In this document: positions 1 through 10,935 of the stretch, one piece after another | Numbering within the stretch: position 1 is the stretch's first letter | Layout: each line of letters starts with the position of its first letter | DNA from: Patella vulgata | Lineage: Eukaryota; Mollusca; Gastropoda; Patellidae | DNA length: 64,000 nt | Direction of reading: 5' to 3' | Assembly: GCF_932274485.2 (NCBI RefSeq) | Contig: NC_065881.2 | Location: 8,156,613-8,220,612 of the forward strand | Translations under genes and position numbers: made by a program | Notes under the pieces: model-generated | Told to the model about the DNA's origin: nothing | The model's database searches: none | What the model saw: the letters and a program-made list of their open reading frames with translations, nothing else

Positions 1-265
1 TGCTAGAATGGAGGTCAAGTGTTTGATTCCAGGGTTGGCCAAGAAAGGTCATCTGAATTTCCCAGAATGGTTTCCCCTTGTCAGTGGTGCAGGATGGAGG
101 GCCTGACAAGGACAGCGGTCAAGTACCAATTGGCCTGCACGTAAAAGATCCCTTGCCAGTTGGAATTCAATATAAGAGTAGGCAACTATCTGGGCACACT
201 GTATGGCGTATGCCCGTCTTCATTAGCCAAATTGGAATAGAAGAGTAGGACGTTAAACTCCATTT
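1..265 (+). repeat. SINE-B, cut by window edge
   Basis: Body and 3' end of the second SINE family. Family hallmarks are the acgtaaaagatcccttg segment, the gtatggcgtatgcccg segment and the terminal taggacgttaaac. The tRNA-like head is partly outside the window. Older copy with many substitutions. Confidence 0.85.
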
Positions 266-266
266 T

Positions 267-372
267 AATAATCTAATTTGAATGAAATTTTTAATATTTT
301 CACTTTTCATTTTTGAACTATAATGGCAAGAACGGTCAGCTTTTTATCTAAATCTTACCTAATTCACCTTTA
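267..372 (-). repeat. MITE family M1, end fragment
   Basis: Reverse-orientation end of the TTAA-flanked M1 element, recognised by the reverse of tataatagtt, agataaagagctg and the final ctttaa. The rest of the element is missing. Confidence 0.5.
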
Positions 373-640
373 ATGTCCAATGACAGTGTAATTGAATCGA
401 TTTTTTTCTTTGTGGTCATTTCTCTGTTTGATAGGGTAACAGGAGATTTGAAATTAATGGCTAGGTACATCATTAACCACTAAAAGCTACTGTATAAACA
501 AGCTTGATGTAATTAAGGCCATATCAATTTGATTTTATGTTAATCAGGAACACCTGTAAAAATATTCCTTCTTATTTCTTTCGCAAAAAGACTTATCTTA
601 AATCCAAATGTATTTGGTTGCACTTTTATTTCAATATTTT
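373..640. other. No gene seen
   Basis: AT-rich unique-looking sequence between a MITE fragment and a SINE. No coding signal or recognised repeat. Confidence 0.5.
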
Positions 641-643
641 TAA

Positions 644-646
<3 letters not shown>

Positions 647-682
<36 letters not shown>

Positions 683-958
683 CAGAATGAGAGAGAGATG
701 GGGTTAAAGTCCACTCGACACAAACTAGGTCATTTTGGGGCTAACATATTGTTCAATTTTATTTCCATAATTATTTTCGCGTAGGGGTCTTTAGCTTTGG
801 GAAGAAACCGCAGGACCGGGAGAAATCCCACGAGGTTGAACAGGCGGCCCTACTCCTTGTCACGTACGATCAGGGACTCGAAACCACACCAGTTTACTCA
901 ATGACAAACCTTATGATGCAACGCACACAAGCTAACCATTCGGCCATCCCCACCCCTG
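647..958 (-). repeat. SINE-A, near full length
   Basis: Starts with a (GA)n run, the reverse of the TC tail, then the reverse of the family 3' end, the conserved body (reverse of ctccgggtcctccgg and cccactgctaaagac) and the tRNA-like head. A complete forward copy has an A box like tggccgaatggtta and a B box like ggtttcgaatccc. Confidence 0.85.
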
Positions 959-959
959 T

Positions 960-1545
960 TAAGTTTTGAACAAAACGTGTTTCATGTGGCTGCGTATTTA
1001 TCAAGAGCCTGAGAAACAGATAATCATATTGGGCTAGCCTAAGTATCCAATTTTTATAGCAAAGTACTGTAAAGGCTTAGAGTCAGACAGTTTGGTTCTT
1101 TTTAATTCTAAGGTCCAAGAATTTACGACCAAGAGATAAGCTCATTAACTAAGTAATAAATCCATTATTGTTTATTTTAGAAGTTTTAATTAGGATAATA
1201 TCTTCCGTTATAATCCTGTATAGTAGATAGATTAGTAATTGAGCTTAGTCGTTAATTAATAGTTAGATATACAGAAGCCTAATGTACATCGATAGACAAG
1301 TCATCCAGGACGTATGACTTAATGGCAGCTAAAATCACTACAACTTGGGTATCATTTAGTTGTTTTATCAGGAGTTTCTGTATTTAAAGGGGAAGACCAA
1401 CGATTTTCAACAAGGCTTCCATAAATCTTAAATATATTTTGATAAATAATCCCGTCTGTAACACAAGCAAAAAAGTTTTTTGTAAGCGAGAAATTAATTT
1501 TTATTAAAACCTGAAGTGACATAGTTGGTTCAACACGCTCAGTGG
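960..1545. other. No gene seen
   Basis: AT-rich. A short piece around 1325-1390 (gggtatcattta, then caggagtttctgtattt) is the end of a dispersed palindromic repeat also seen near 3570, 34540 and 56215. Confidence 0.45.
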
Positions 1546-1550
1546 TCTCT

Positions 1551-1640
1551 ATGGGATACGGTCAAAACCCCCTCCGGTCAGAACCCCCCTAGGTCAAACC
1601 CCCCTTAAGTCAGAACCCCCTCTGGTCAAAACCCCCCATT
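1551..1640. repeat. C-rich short tandem repeat
   Basis: Five to six imperfect repeats of a 15-17 base unit like ggtcaaaaccccc. It lies just beyond the MULE transposase fragment and may be the terminal region of that transposon; a G-run with similar spacing lies near 2311. Confidence 0.55.
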
Positions 1641-1786
1641 TTTATATTATATAATATTAAAATCATTTCAAAATTATGTTTTTGTGGTTTGTGAAGTGAA
1701 GTACACAACAAAATCGATTATTTTTATATTTTATTTGCAATTATATGGGTGAAATTATTTCCATTGGATGGTGTGCCCAATACCTT

Positions 1787-2071
1787 TTATGGTTTGCACA
1801 CAAGTTGTAAAGTCTTTCTTGTGGATCTCCTGTTGTTTTTTGGTGGTTGTCCGTGTGAGTATTGCAGGAGTGCAGTCTTGACATTGCTGTGATCCAGATG
1901 GAGATGTTCGAGAGCCCGCCAGATTGTGGGGTCTGATATTCCCAGCAGGGAACTGAACGCCCTGTTCCAAGACTCGCATAGATTGTTAGTGCGAGACCCA
2001 CCACCAAGTGTTGTCAGATGAACATTCCAGAGTTCTGCTGGGAATAGGGTTTGGTATAGGAGATTTTAAAT
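1787..2071 (-). mobile_element. MULE-type transposase, C-terminal fragment
   Basis: The reverse strand reads through about 90 codons with the order LFPAELWNVH, RTNNLCESWN, a hydrophobic stretch ending TIWRALEHL, then a basic tail. This ELWNVH / RTNN-CE-WN order is the C-terminal signature of Mutator-like transposases of the FLYWCH-associated group. The expected final IKGIGHTIQW lies in another frame further on (about 1745-1790), so the gene is frameshifted, and it has no N-terminal part: a dead plain DNA transposon. Confidence 0.65.
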
Positions 2072-2219
2072 TGTAGCGCCATGACTCAGTTGAGATTCAT
2101 CAGATAATTGCTTTTCACTTAAATGATTACAATAACTGAGGCTAGGCTATTCCTAGTAAAAAGCAGATTATGTTATGTTAATTGTGTGGTCAATTGTCTT
2201 AGTTGGTCATCATATTTTT

Positions 2220-2340
2220 TTTTTAAATAATAATATTTTATTTTTCAGATATTTATTTTTAAATAATAATAAATAAAGGAAATAAATTAATAAAAAAATA
2301 AATAAATAAAAAGGGGGGGTATTGTCCGTTTTTAATTTAA
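2220..2340. repeat. AT-rich low-complexity tract
   Basis: Runs of taaataataa and taaaataaat followed by a G run. No coding signal. Confidence 0.6.
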
Positions 2341-2466
2341 GTCCAAGTGGTAGCGTTTTTCAGTCATGAAGTGTGATGCATGGAATTGTTATCATTTGTC
2401 ATATAAGTTTCAATACTCAAGAGATTGAAGAGCATCATTTCAGACATGTTGATTATTTATTGAGAA

Positions 2467-2812
2467 AGAGAGAGAGAGAGAGGTATCGACACACACTAGG
2501 TCATTTTGGGACTAGAGAGAGAGAGAGAGAAATGGGGTTTAACGTCCACTCGACACAACTAGGTCATTTCGGGACTAACATATGGTTTAATTTTATTTCA
2601 ATAATTCGCTTGCGCGTAGAGGTCTTTAGCAGTGGGAGGAAACCGGAGTGCCCGGAGGAAACCTACGAGGTTGAGAAGGCGCCCCTACAGTATCTCCATG
2701 CCACATACGCTCACACCAGGGCTCGAAACCACAGTCGCAAGCCAGAGGTGACTGGCCAGCCAGAGGTCGAAGCGCGGCACTCTAGACCACTAGGCCATCC
2801 CAATCCCCCATT
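2467..2812 (-). repeat. Chimeric SINE: SINE-A body, SINE-C head
   Basis: The left part (2531-2676) is ordinary reverse SINE-A tail and body. The right part (2677-2812) does not match the SINE-A head but matches the head of the SINE-C copy at 27405: reverse of gcgcttcgacctct, then ggtgtgagcgtatgtggc. The tRNA-like promoter has therefore been exchanged at or near the shared central domain. A broken second GA tract lies at 2467-2530. Confidence 0.7.
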
Positions 2813-3033
2813 TTGGGACTAACACATGGTTCAGTTTTATTTTAACAATTTGCTTATGCGTAGGGATCTTTAGCAGTGGGAGGAACTCGGAGGACCCGGA
2901 GAAAACCTGTGAGGTTGGACAGATGACCCTACTCCTTGTCACATACAATCAGGAAATCAAAACCACGCCAGTTGACTCAATGACAGACCGTATGATACAG
3001 CACGCACATGCTAACCCTTCGCCCCCCCCCCCC
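2813..3033 (-). repeat. SINE-A, missing its tail
   Basis: Reverse SINE-A body and head directly abutting the chimeric SINE. The TC tail and last bases are absent; it starts at the reverse of tagtcccaaaatg. A C run follows. Confidence 0.75.
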
Positions 3034-3090
3034 AATACAGTGAGAACGACCAGCTCTTTATAATCTAAATCTTACATAAAGCCCCTTTAA
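3034..3090 (-). repeat. MITE M1 end fragment
   Basis: Reverse of the M1 left end (gagctggtcgttctc, then ttagattataaag). Cut by the piggyBac-like MITE that starts in the same TTAA. Confidence 0.45.
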
Positions 3091-3265
3091 CCCGTTCAGC
3101 ATGACGTTTTTAAAACGTTAATTCGACGAAGTGATGAAGAACTATGTACTATGTTCTAAGAATAGGTTGGGGAAAATACCTCCAAGGCGTTATATTACAC
3201 CCTACACACAGTGAGTGGCAGTTGTCCAGGACGTTATATAACAACCTACACACTTAACGGGTTAA
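3087..3265. mobile_element. piggyBac-like MITE (PB), copy 1
   Basis: Flanked by TTAA on both sides, with ends ttaacccgtt and aacgggttaa. The inside carries repeated ggacgttatataac-type motifs. It shares sequence with the copy at 37612-37937 (gattggggaaaatacctcc in that copy). TTAA target duplication with CCC-starting ends fits piggyBac-type elements; no transposase is present. Confidence 0.7.
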
Positions 3266-3560
3266 GTGACTTTAAAATGTAATCTTACCTAAAACCCTGG
3301 CATGTAATACCAACGTTATTGATCGACTTTTATCATCTCTACTCTTTAACGTTATAAATTCTGTCAGGAGCTTTTCTTTGTGGGCGTTAAAATTGACTAA
3401 AATCTCGTGCCCTGTACCTATAAATAAACGAGAGAGAGAGATAGAATTAGTTAAATCTCAACAGGTGTCCGTCTTGATTTACATGCGGTTCCTGGCTTCT
3501 GGCTGCCGGAGATCTATTTGTGTTCTCCATTTCCCCAGCACCAAATAGAACAAACAGAAG
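3266..3560. other. No gene seen
   Basis: Unique-looking AT-rich sequence with one short GA tract near 3430. No coding signal. Confidence 0.4.
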
Positions 3561-3566
3561 GACAGA

Positions 3567-4699
3567 TGATGTATCACTGTAACTCGGGTATCATTTAATT
3601 TTGTGTATCTAGCACTGATTTCTTTCACATTCGTTTAATATCAAATCTTTGTTTAAAGATAGGTTGCCAGACAATGAAAACATATGCCCACAGCAGCTAA
3701 ATCGTCCGGGCAGTCAACAAGAGCTGTTGCATATTTTTATATTATAATAATGTTTATAATAAACATTAGAATTTGTTTGGTCCATGCTAACGTTTAGTAT
3801 ACAAAACATTTAAAGGACAATATTGGTGTCAGTCATTATCACATATGTGATAGAACTGGTTAAACACGTTCCAAATATAATTTTAATACATAAATGAATG
3901 TAAATGAAATGTGGTTTTATGGCACATCAATTTTAATACATAGATCATTGCTACAATAGACACATAATACAGGTTTCAACAATCGGAAGTGACGGACGCA
4001 AAAGGAAAACAGGAAAAGTTATCCCTCTGTATAACTGACTGAAGTGACTTGTGACAACAGATACATGGGCGAATTAAAATTAAAATTATATTTGGAACGT
4101 GTTTAACCAGTTCTATATCTGATAATGACTGGCACCAATATTGTCCTTTAATATCATGGATTTAACTGCTGAAGTTATCAAAAATCATTGAAAATCAATA
4201 CACATGTACTTGTTCATCTCAAGACCATAAACTCTTGTGTATCAACCTAAAGTCAATTGAAACGATTATATATAGGCGTAAACATGGTGTATAAATATAA
4301 AATCAATCAGATGATAACTATGATCTCTAAAACATCCACAAAATTTTTCAAAGTGATCGTTGAATATCAATAAGTTTCTTCGTCTGATGACCATAAACAC
4401 TGTGCATAAGTATAAATTTATAGTCAATCGGATATTAACTTTAGTTTCTAGAGTGTCCACAAGATTTTTCAAAGTGATCAAGGGTGACTGAGAAATTAAA
4501 CGCTTGTAAATGAGACACTCAGTATCAAAATTGAATGGTCAGCTTTGTACTGGACACAAGTACAAATTAGATGATTTTTGGTGATTTTAAACAATTTTTT
4601 TACAAATTTTTAAACAAAGATTTGATATTGAATGAATGTGAAAGAAATTAGTGCTAGATACACAAGATTAAATGATACCCGAGTTACAGTGTATAATGT
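3567..4699. mobile_element. Large nested fold-back element
   Basis: Outer inverted repeats of about 90-100 bases (3567-3660 against 4612-4699; contain gtgtatctagcactgat and its complement) enclose inner inverted repeats of about 80 bases (3808-3887 against 4073-4152; contain ggttaaacacgttcc). No transposase frame. The open frame at 4266-4481 on the minus strand looks like chance AT-rich sequence. Confidence 0.65.
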
Positions 4700-5275
4700 C
4701 ATTTTATTTATGACTAGGAAGACTGAATATTAATTTAGTAATATACAAAAATATTTAACATACATGTAATATAAATATAAAAATTTAAGAATGAAAAATA
4801 AACTCATAATTCCATCTTAAAACTTTGGTTGGGTGTAACAAAATAATAAATGAATGGCCAAATACATCACTTCTTGTGATGTCGAGCCCAAACCCAAAAA
4901 TCTATTTCTACTATGTTCTTTTTAAATATTTATTTAAATAGTTGTTAATTATCAAAATGTGTTCTGTGGTTAATGAAAGATTGGTTGACAGGCAACAAGA
5001 CATACACCCACAGCAGATTAAGTCATTCACAAGACTTGATTTATCAGACAGTACTTATCAGAAATTGTTGAAAATCAATAAGCTTTTTCTTCTCATCACC
5101 ATAAACCCCTGAGTATCAATTTCAAGTATAGTGGCATCTAGAGCGCACATCAAGGGCCATAACTCAAACAGTAATCACCTGAAATTGTTCATTAGCAATT
5201 TTCGTTAAAGAAACCTCTCAACACTGTGTATGAATTTCAAGTCAATTGGATGATAACTTTATCCTCTTTTGAGGG
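4700..5275. other. No gene seen
   Basis: AT-rich, non-coding. Parts (near 5060 and 5200) echo the aatcaataagctt / cataaac text inside the fold-back element just upstream, so this may be a decayed extension or duplicate of it. Confidence 0.4.
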
Positions 5276-5278
5276 TGG

Positions 5279-5540
5279 GAAAGAGGGTTCAACGTCCACT
5301 CGACACAAACTAGGTCATTTCGGGACTAACACATAGTTCAATTTTATTTCGCTTGCACGTAGGGGTTTTTAGCAGTGGGAGGAAAACGGAAGACCCAGAG
5401 AAAACCCACGAGGTTGGACAGGCAACCCTACTCCTTGTCACGTACAACCTGGGAATTGAAACCACGCCAGTTGACTCAATGACAGACCTAATGATACATC
5501 GTATACACGCTAACCATCCAACCACCCACCCGGAACAATA
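5279..5540 (-). repeat. SINE-A
   Basis: Reverse copy with head and body present; the TC tail is reduced to a few bases. The open frames on both strands here are SINE translations. Confidence 0.85.
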
Positions 5541-5647
5541 TATGACCACATTTGAACATGAGCGTGTAAAAATAAAAAAACAAAATGGCCATGGAAAGGT
5601 TATTCTAACAATGCCAACCAAGGGCACTTGAAATCATGTAGAAGTTC

Positions 5648-6282
5648 AGGATACATTATTTAAGATACAGATAAAAGTGCTGGCCATTCTTGCTATAATA
5701 GCAATTTCATTCAAATTGCTCCATTGAAGGGGGGTTGGATGGCTGAATGGTTAGCGTGCGCGCGCTGTATCATAAAGTCTGTCATTGAGTCAACTGGCGT
5801 GGTTTCGAATCCCCGGTTGTACGTGGCAAGGAGTAGGGTCGCCTATCCAACCTCGTGGGTTTTCTCCGGGTCCTCCGGTTTCCTCCCACTGCTAAAGACC
5901 CCTACGTGCAAGCGAATTATGTAAATAAAATTAAACCATATGTTAGTCCCGAAATGACCTAGTTTGTGTCGAGTGGACGTTAAACCCCATTTCTCTCTCT
6001 CTCTCTTGCTCCATCGAAAGCAAAGGTTTTAGCTTTTAAGTTTTGACAAGATGTGTGCATTAATTGCAACCATCGTGCTGGTTCTTTGAAGCTTAGCCTC
6101 GCTTCACCATTTTTAAATTAAATTAAAATTTGGCTGAACCGTTCTAATCCATCCGATGACATCGAGAGTTGATTATGGTCTTGTCATGTTAACAAAAGTC
6201 AAATTAATAGTTTATATAACATTTCAGCCTAAAATAAAACCTGCAATATCCAGATTTAGTTCTTGCATAATGTATGTTTAAT
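5648..6282 (+). mobile_element. MITE M1 split by a SINE-A
   Basis: Left end resembles gatacattat...agataaa and the right end is cttgcataatgtatgtttaa, as in other M1 copies. The inside is interrupted by SINE-A 5729-6005. Older subtype, shared with 51158-51553 (gttttgacaagatgtgtgcat). Confidence 0.7.
5729..6005 (+). repeat. SINE-A, full length, inside M1
   Basis: Complete forward copy: A box tggctgaatggtta, B box ggtttcgaatccc, conserved body, gtggacgttaaaccccatttc and a TC tail. Target-site duplication ttgctccatNgaa at 5716-5728 and 6006-6018 shows insertion into an existing M1 element. Confidence 0.92.
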
Positions 6283-6539
6283 TACCGGTAGTCAGATGGC
6301 CCACGAATTACACTTCCTTGATACATTTAGTCTGACAATAAAAATCATGAGAATATTTAAATTATTGTATGGCTTGATAGATTATAACCTAAGGGCATCA
6401 GACTATGTTTCTGATTATATTAAGAATTTATTGTATATCACATGCCATTATCTGTTAGTTTTGTAAAGAAACAGAAACAGGAATGTTGTAAACCTAATCA
6501 TTATTCCTACTAGATACATCTTAAAGATGCCTTATGTAA

Positions 6540-6822
6540 CAAAGAGAGACAAAGAGAAGGGGTCTATCGTCCACTCAGTCACAAACTAGGTCATTTCGGG
6601 ACTAACATACAGTTCAATTTTGTTTCAATAATTCACGGTTGTGCATTGGGGTCTTTAGCAGTGGGAGAAAACCGAGGGACCCGGAGAAAACCCATGAGGT
6701 TGGACAGGCGACCCTACTCCTTATCACGTACAACCGGGGAATCGAAACCACGCCAGTTGACTCAATGACAAACATTATGATACAACGCACACGCTAACCA
6801 TTCGGCCATCCACCTCCATGCT
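6540..6822 (-). repeat. SINE-A
   Basis: Reverse copy, near complete, with a degraded GA tract at its left end and the head ending in the reverse of ggaggtggatggcc. Confidence 0.85.
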
Positions 6823-6984
6823 CTTGATGCCTCATGTATGGGCTAAATTTGTCTATTGCATGTCTTTTTTCTAGCTTCAAATTTCAAATGTTTTATAAAT
6901 TAACTATAATTAAATATATATAAATTGTTATTTATCAACTTTCAGATGGCTTCGATTTTGAATGGAATAGAACATTAATGATAA

Positions 6985-7429
6985 AACGGCTAATCAAGAC
7001 TTTGTTTATTATCGTAGCAATAGTAACTTCAAACACACATAATTTTGCTCAAAATAAAGTGATTTGATTGAAATTTCCAATATTTTTATTTTTCATTACC
7101 TATTTTTAAACTATTATGCCTAGAACCCCCAACTCTTTGTCTAAATTTTACATAGAGAGAGAGAAATGGGGTTTAACGTTTACTTGACACAAACTAGGCC
7201 ATTTTGGGATTAATAATAATGCGTTTGCGATTAGGGATCTTCAGGTGTAAGAGGAAATCGGGGAAAACCCACAAGGTTGGACAGACAACCCTACTCCTAG
7301 TCAAGTACAAGCAGGGAATCAAAACCACACCACTTGACTCAATGACAGGCCTTATGATCTTATGTGCATGTCTCAGACCATTTGGCCACCCCATCCCCTC
7401 TCCCTAAATCTTGCATAGTGCATCTTTAA
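6985..7429 (-). mobile_element. MITE M1 split by a SINE-A
   Basis: Reverse M1 copy ending in gcatctttaa, interrupted by SINE-A 7154-7404. Its left end is diverged and only approximate. Confidence 0.6.
7154..7404 (-). repeat. SINE-A inside M1
   Basis: Reverse copy with a short GA tract. Flanking ctaaattttacata on the left and ctaaatcttgcata on the right form a target-site duplication, showing insertion into the M1 element. Confidence 0.87.
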
Positions 7430-7704
7430 ATTTACCTGCATTGTATATATATATACATACAGTAATAGGTAAATCATGTGTAATTTAAATAGTGAATATC
7501 TACATCGATAAACCAGCAGGTGTTCGGCAATAAACAAGAATAGTCCATTAAAATATATAACTTGAATACAGTAAATGCAATGTGATAGTACATGTATTAT
7601 ATACAAGTATGGACAGATGGCAATTATTACACGTTTTTATTATTATATACATGTTTGGTTTCTCCAAAGGTGTTGAGTAATTAACAGACTCATTAATTAC
7701 TCAA

Positions 7705-8201
7705 CATTGAATAATCAAGACTTTGTTTGCTATTGTAACAATGGTAGCAATGACTATCCAGACTCTGCTATTCTCCAAACAGCCATAACTTAGCTCAGAA
7801 TAAAGTAATTTGACTGAAATTCCCTTTTTGTTATCTATTTGGGGGGTTGGATGGCCGAATGGTTGACACATGCATGCTGTATCAGTCTGTCATTGAGTCA
7901 ATTGGCAGGGTTTTGATTCTCCAGTTGTACGTGACAAGGAGTAGGGTCACCTGTTCAACCTCCTGGGTTTTCTCTGGATCCTCCAATTTCCTCCCACTGG
8001 TAAAGACCCCTACAAGCAAGCGAATTATTGAAATAAAATTGAACCATGTGTTAGTCCCGAAATGACTTAGTTTGTGTCGAGTGGAGTTAAACCCCATTTC
8101 TCTCTCTCTCTCTCTCTCTCTCGTTATTATTTATCTAGTTTTTAACTATTATAGGAAGAACGGCCAGTTCTTTATCTAAATCTTACATAATGTATCTTTA
8201 A
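7705..8201 (-). mobile_element. MITE M1 split by a SINE-A
   Basis: Reverse M1 copy ending at TTAA (8198-8201), with SINE-A 7843-8122 inside. It stands head to head with the next M1 copy, only 13 bases away. Confidence 0.65.
7843..8122 (+). repeat. SINE-A, full length
   Basis: Forward copy with A-box-like tggccgaatggtt, diverged B box, body, 3' end and a long TC tail. The flanks gttatctattt and gttattattta are a probable target-site duplication. Confidence 0.88.
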
Positions 8202-8214
8202 CTTTTAATTTCCA

Positions 8215-8628
8215 TTAAAGATACATTATGGGAGATTCGATAACGAGTTGGCAGTTCTCAGTATAATAGTTAAAAAATAGATACTGTAAAGGTAATTTGC
8301 TGAAAATTTCAGTCAAATTGATCCACTATGAGCCGAGAACGAAGCGGGTGAAATTTTCGCATAGTCTCGGTCATCATTACTAAAATCATTAATATAAACA
8401 GTATTGTCTCGATTATCCACTGTTTTGATTTATAATTATCAATGGCCGTTAAGCGGCATATACATGTAGGAATCTAATCCAGCCAACATCGAAGGCTAGC
8501 CTTGACATTGTGAGTTTATTATGGTCTGGATAAGTTAATTAATGTCTAATTGATAATTTAGATAACATTTCAGGCCTAAAAAAAGACTTGTAATAAGCAG
8601 ATTTTGCTTTTGCATAATGCATGTTTAA
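8215..8628 (+). mobile_element. MITE M1, near full length
   Basis: Starts ttaaagatacattatg and ends gcataatgcatgtttaa. The two ends are inverted copies of each other next to TTAA. Encodes nothing. Confidence 0.8.
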
Positions 8629-9290
8629 TTTACTGAGAATTTCACCAATATAAATCTAATGTGCCAAGATAGAAAAGAGTGTCCTCTGGTGATGCCATAA
8701 GTTCAGTTGGCAACGTTGGCAGGTACCCAAGTTTCAATTAAATAAGTGGAGGTTTGGGAAAAAAAAAATCAACCTAAAATCAACATGGAAGGAATAGAAT
8801 TCATTTTATTTTTAGAACGTGTCAGACATCCTATGGCTATTAAAGTATCATCAATTTCTTCATTAAACATGGTTAAATAGTTAACTGAGACATGTTGACT
8901 AGCAATTTTAACTTACCAATCTAATAATTCCTACGTTATTTAAACAAACATGTGTATGTTATTAGATAGAGATAGCAGATGTTGTTTGTCTTAACATATA
9001 GATAGTTATATAGACCAGAAACGTCACTTTAATAAACACGTCCCGTCTATGTGTATAAATGTAAAATTTGTGTAGAATCCATGTCCAACAGGAATATGAA
9101 AACAATGGGTCGAGGAATCCGATACGGAAATGTTCTTCACTAGATAAATATTAAAATAGATAAATAAAAGAGACACTAACACTGTTTTCAGCGTCAGATA
9201 TTGTTAGACCAACATTTCGAAGAGGTACCCTCTTCTTCTACAAGGTAATAAATAAAACATTTATTGTTTATCTACTTTAAGTAGTTAATC
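8629..9290. other. No gene seen
   Basis: AT-rich, non-coding. Short phrases (ccagaaacgtcac near 9015) recur near 11550, hinting at another diverged dispersed repeat. Confidence 0.4.
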
Positions 9291-9294
9291 AAGG

Positions 9295-9525
9295 TAGGTG
9301 TATAGACGGTATAACACGATAAATACGTCGATCACTTAATTACCTAATCAATCCAGCCTATTATCAACGATAATCAGGATGAGTGGTAGTTATACACTCA
9401 GTACACTATATTAATTTTGGAATTTTGAATATTATTCACCATGTCTTGATGTCCAATAAGGCATATTCCTGGTCGGACAAATAGCATCGGACATGTCCAG
9501 AATATACGGGCGAAATCCCATCACT
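9295..9525 (-). repeat. Dispersed repeat R1, copy 1
   Basis: Matches 55826-56042 in the opposite orientation over more than 200 bases, including tatacgggcgaaatcc, caccatgtcttgatgtcc and cctaatcaatccagcc. No coding signal. Family unknown. Confidence 0.75.
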
Positions 9526-9535
9526 GTATAAACAC

Positions 9536-9906
9536 GAAATGAAATGAAATTAAATGGGGTTTAACGTCCTACTGTTCTGCTCCTAACCTGGGCTAATGAA
9601 GACGGGCATACGCCATACAGTGTGCTATGAGGGAAATTTTGCCCGGGCAGCGGCGCTACGGCCTACTCTTATATCGAATTCCAACTGCCAAGGGATCTTT
9701 TAAGTGCACGCCAATGTGTACACGGGACCTAGGTTTTTCGTCCCATCCGAACGACTAGACAGCTGTCCTTGTCAGCCCTCCATCCTGCATCACTGACAAG
9801 GGGAAACCATGCCGGAAAATCTGGATGAACTTTCTCAGCCAATGCAGGGATCGAACACCTGACCTCTAGACTAGCGAGCCAGCGTCTTACCCACCGTGAT
9901 CCCCAG
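9536..9906 (-). repeat. SINE-B, full length
   Basis: Reverse copy from the (GAAAT)n tail to the tRNA-like head (reverse of ggggatcacgg). Perfect target-site duplication gtataaacac at 9526-9535 and 9907-9916. Confidence 0.92.
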
Positions 9907-10013
9907 GTATAAACACAGATTGTAAATTGAGTGCAGTCAATGGGAATTAATTAATCTATAGAATGGAATGGGGTTGAATTATTATCAACACGATATTATG
10001 GTTATTTTTAGAC

Positions 10014-10380
10014 AAACTTAAGACAAATTATTATTTCTATTTTTACGAGCACCATGTGGAGGGGGTGGGGATAGGGATTTATGTTCTGTCAAAACAATAG
10101 TAAGACTATTTTGAGATGTGACCTGTGAAAATTTTCATTTCTATGGTTACGAGCGCCGTGTGGAAGGGGGAGGGGGTAGGGTTTAATGTTTTGTCAACAC
10201 AATAGTAAGGTTATTTTCAGACTGACATGTGACAATCTGTATTTCTATGGTTACGGGGGATCATGTGGAGGGGGTGGGGTGGGTTGGGGATAGGGATTTA
10301 TATCCTGTCAACACAACAGTAAGACTTAACATGCGACAATTTTTATTTCTATGGTTATGTGTGCAGTGTGATATGGAGGG
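10014..10380. repeat. Tandem repeat, ~115-base unit
   Basis: About three imperfect copies of a unit containing atttctatggttacg, a G-rich stretch (gtggagggggtgggg) and tgtcaacacaatagtaag. Confidence 0.8.
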
Positions 10381-10386
10381 TGAGGA

Positions 10387-10652
10387 GAGAGAGAGAGAGA
10401 GAGAAATGGGGTTTAACGTTCACTCGACACAAACTTGGTCATTTCGGGACTAACATGGTTTAATTTTTTTTATTTACATAATTCGCTTGCGCGTAGGGGT
10501 CTTTAGCAGTGGGAGGAAACAGGAGGCCCCGGAGAAAACCCACGAGATTGGACAGGCGACCCCACGTACAACCGGGGATTCGAAACCACGCCAATCGATT
10601 CAATGACAGACTTTATGATACAGCGCGCGCACGCTAACCAGAGGGTGGGGAG
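10387..10652 (-). repeat. SINE-A
   Basis: Reverse copy with GA tract, 3' end, body and head. Lies directly against the tandem repeat. Confidence 0.85.
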
Positions 10653-10656
10653 GAGA

Positions 10657-10935
10657 GAATTCTGCCTCTACAGTGGTGTTGCCACCTACACTTCTATGGA
10701 ATCAATGTGCCAAGGATTTTTTATGTGCATGCCAATTTGAACATGGATAGACCTAGTTTTTTTTATACCACCCAATCAGTTAGACTCACTTTCCTTTGTC
10801 AGCCTTGTGGGTGACTGCCCTGTCAAGTGTTGACTTGGCTTGAAACGTCCTGAAAATGGTTCTAAGCTCACATCAGGATTTGAACATGCAACATTCTATT
10901 TTCCAGTTGACGGGCCAAATCCTTAAGACTTGGGT
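10657..10935 (-). repeat. Old, degraded SINE-B-like copy
   Basis: Keeps the order of SINE-B landmarks in reverse: tgccaaggatttttta, gtgcatgccaat, cctagtttttt, cctttgtcagcc. Heavily diverged, with no clear tail. Confidence 0.5.

Noticed and set aside
2373-2822. 149-codon plus-strand ORF
   Set aside because: Covers the GA tract and the chimeric SINE; the translation is repeat text.
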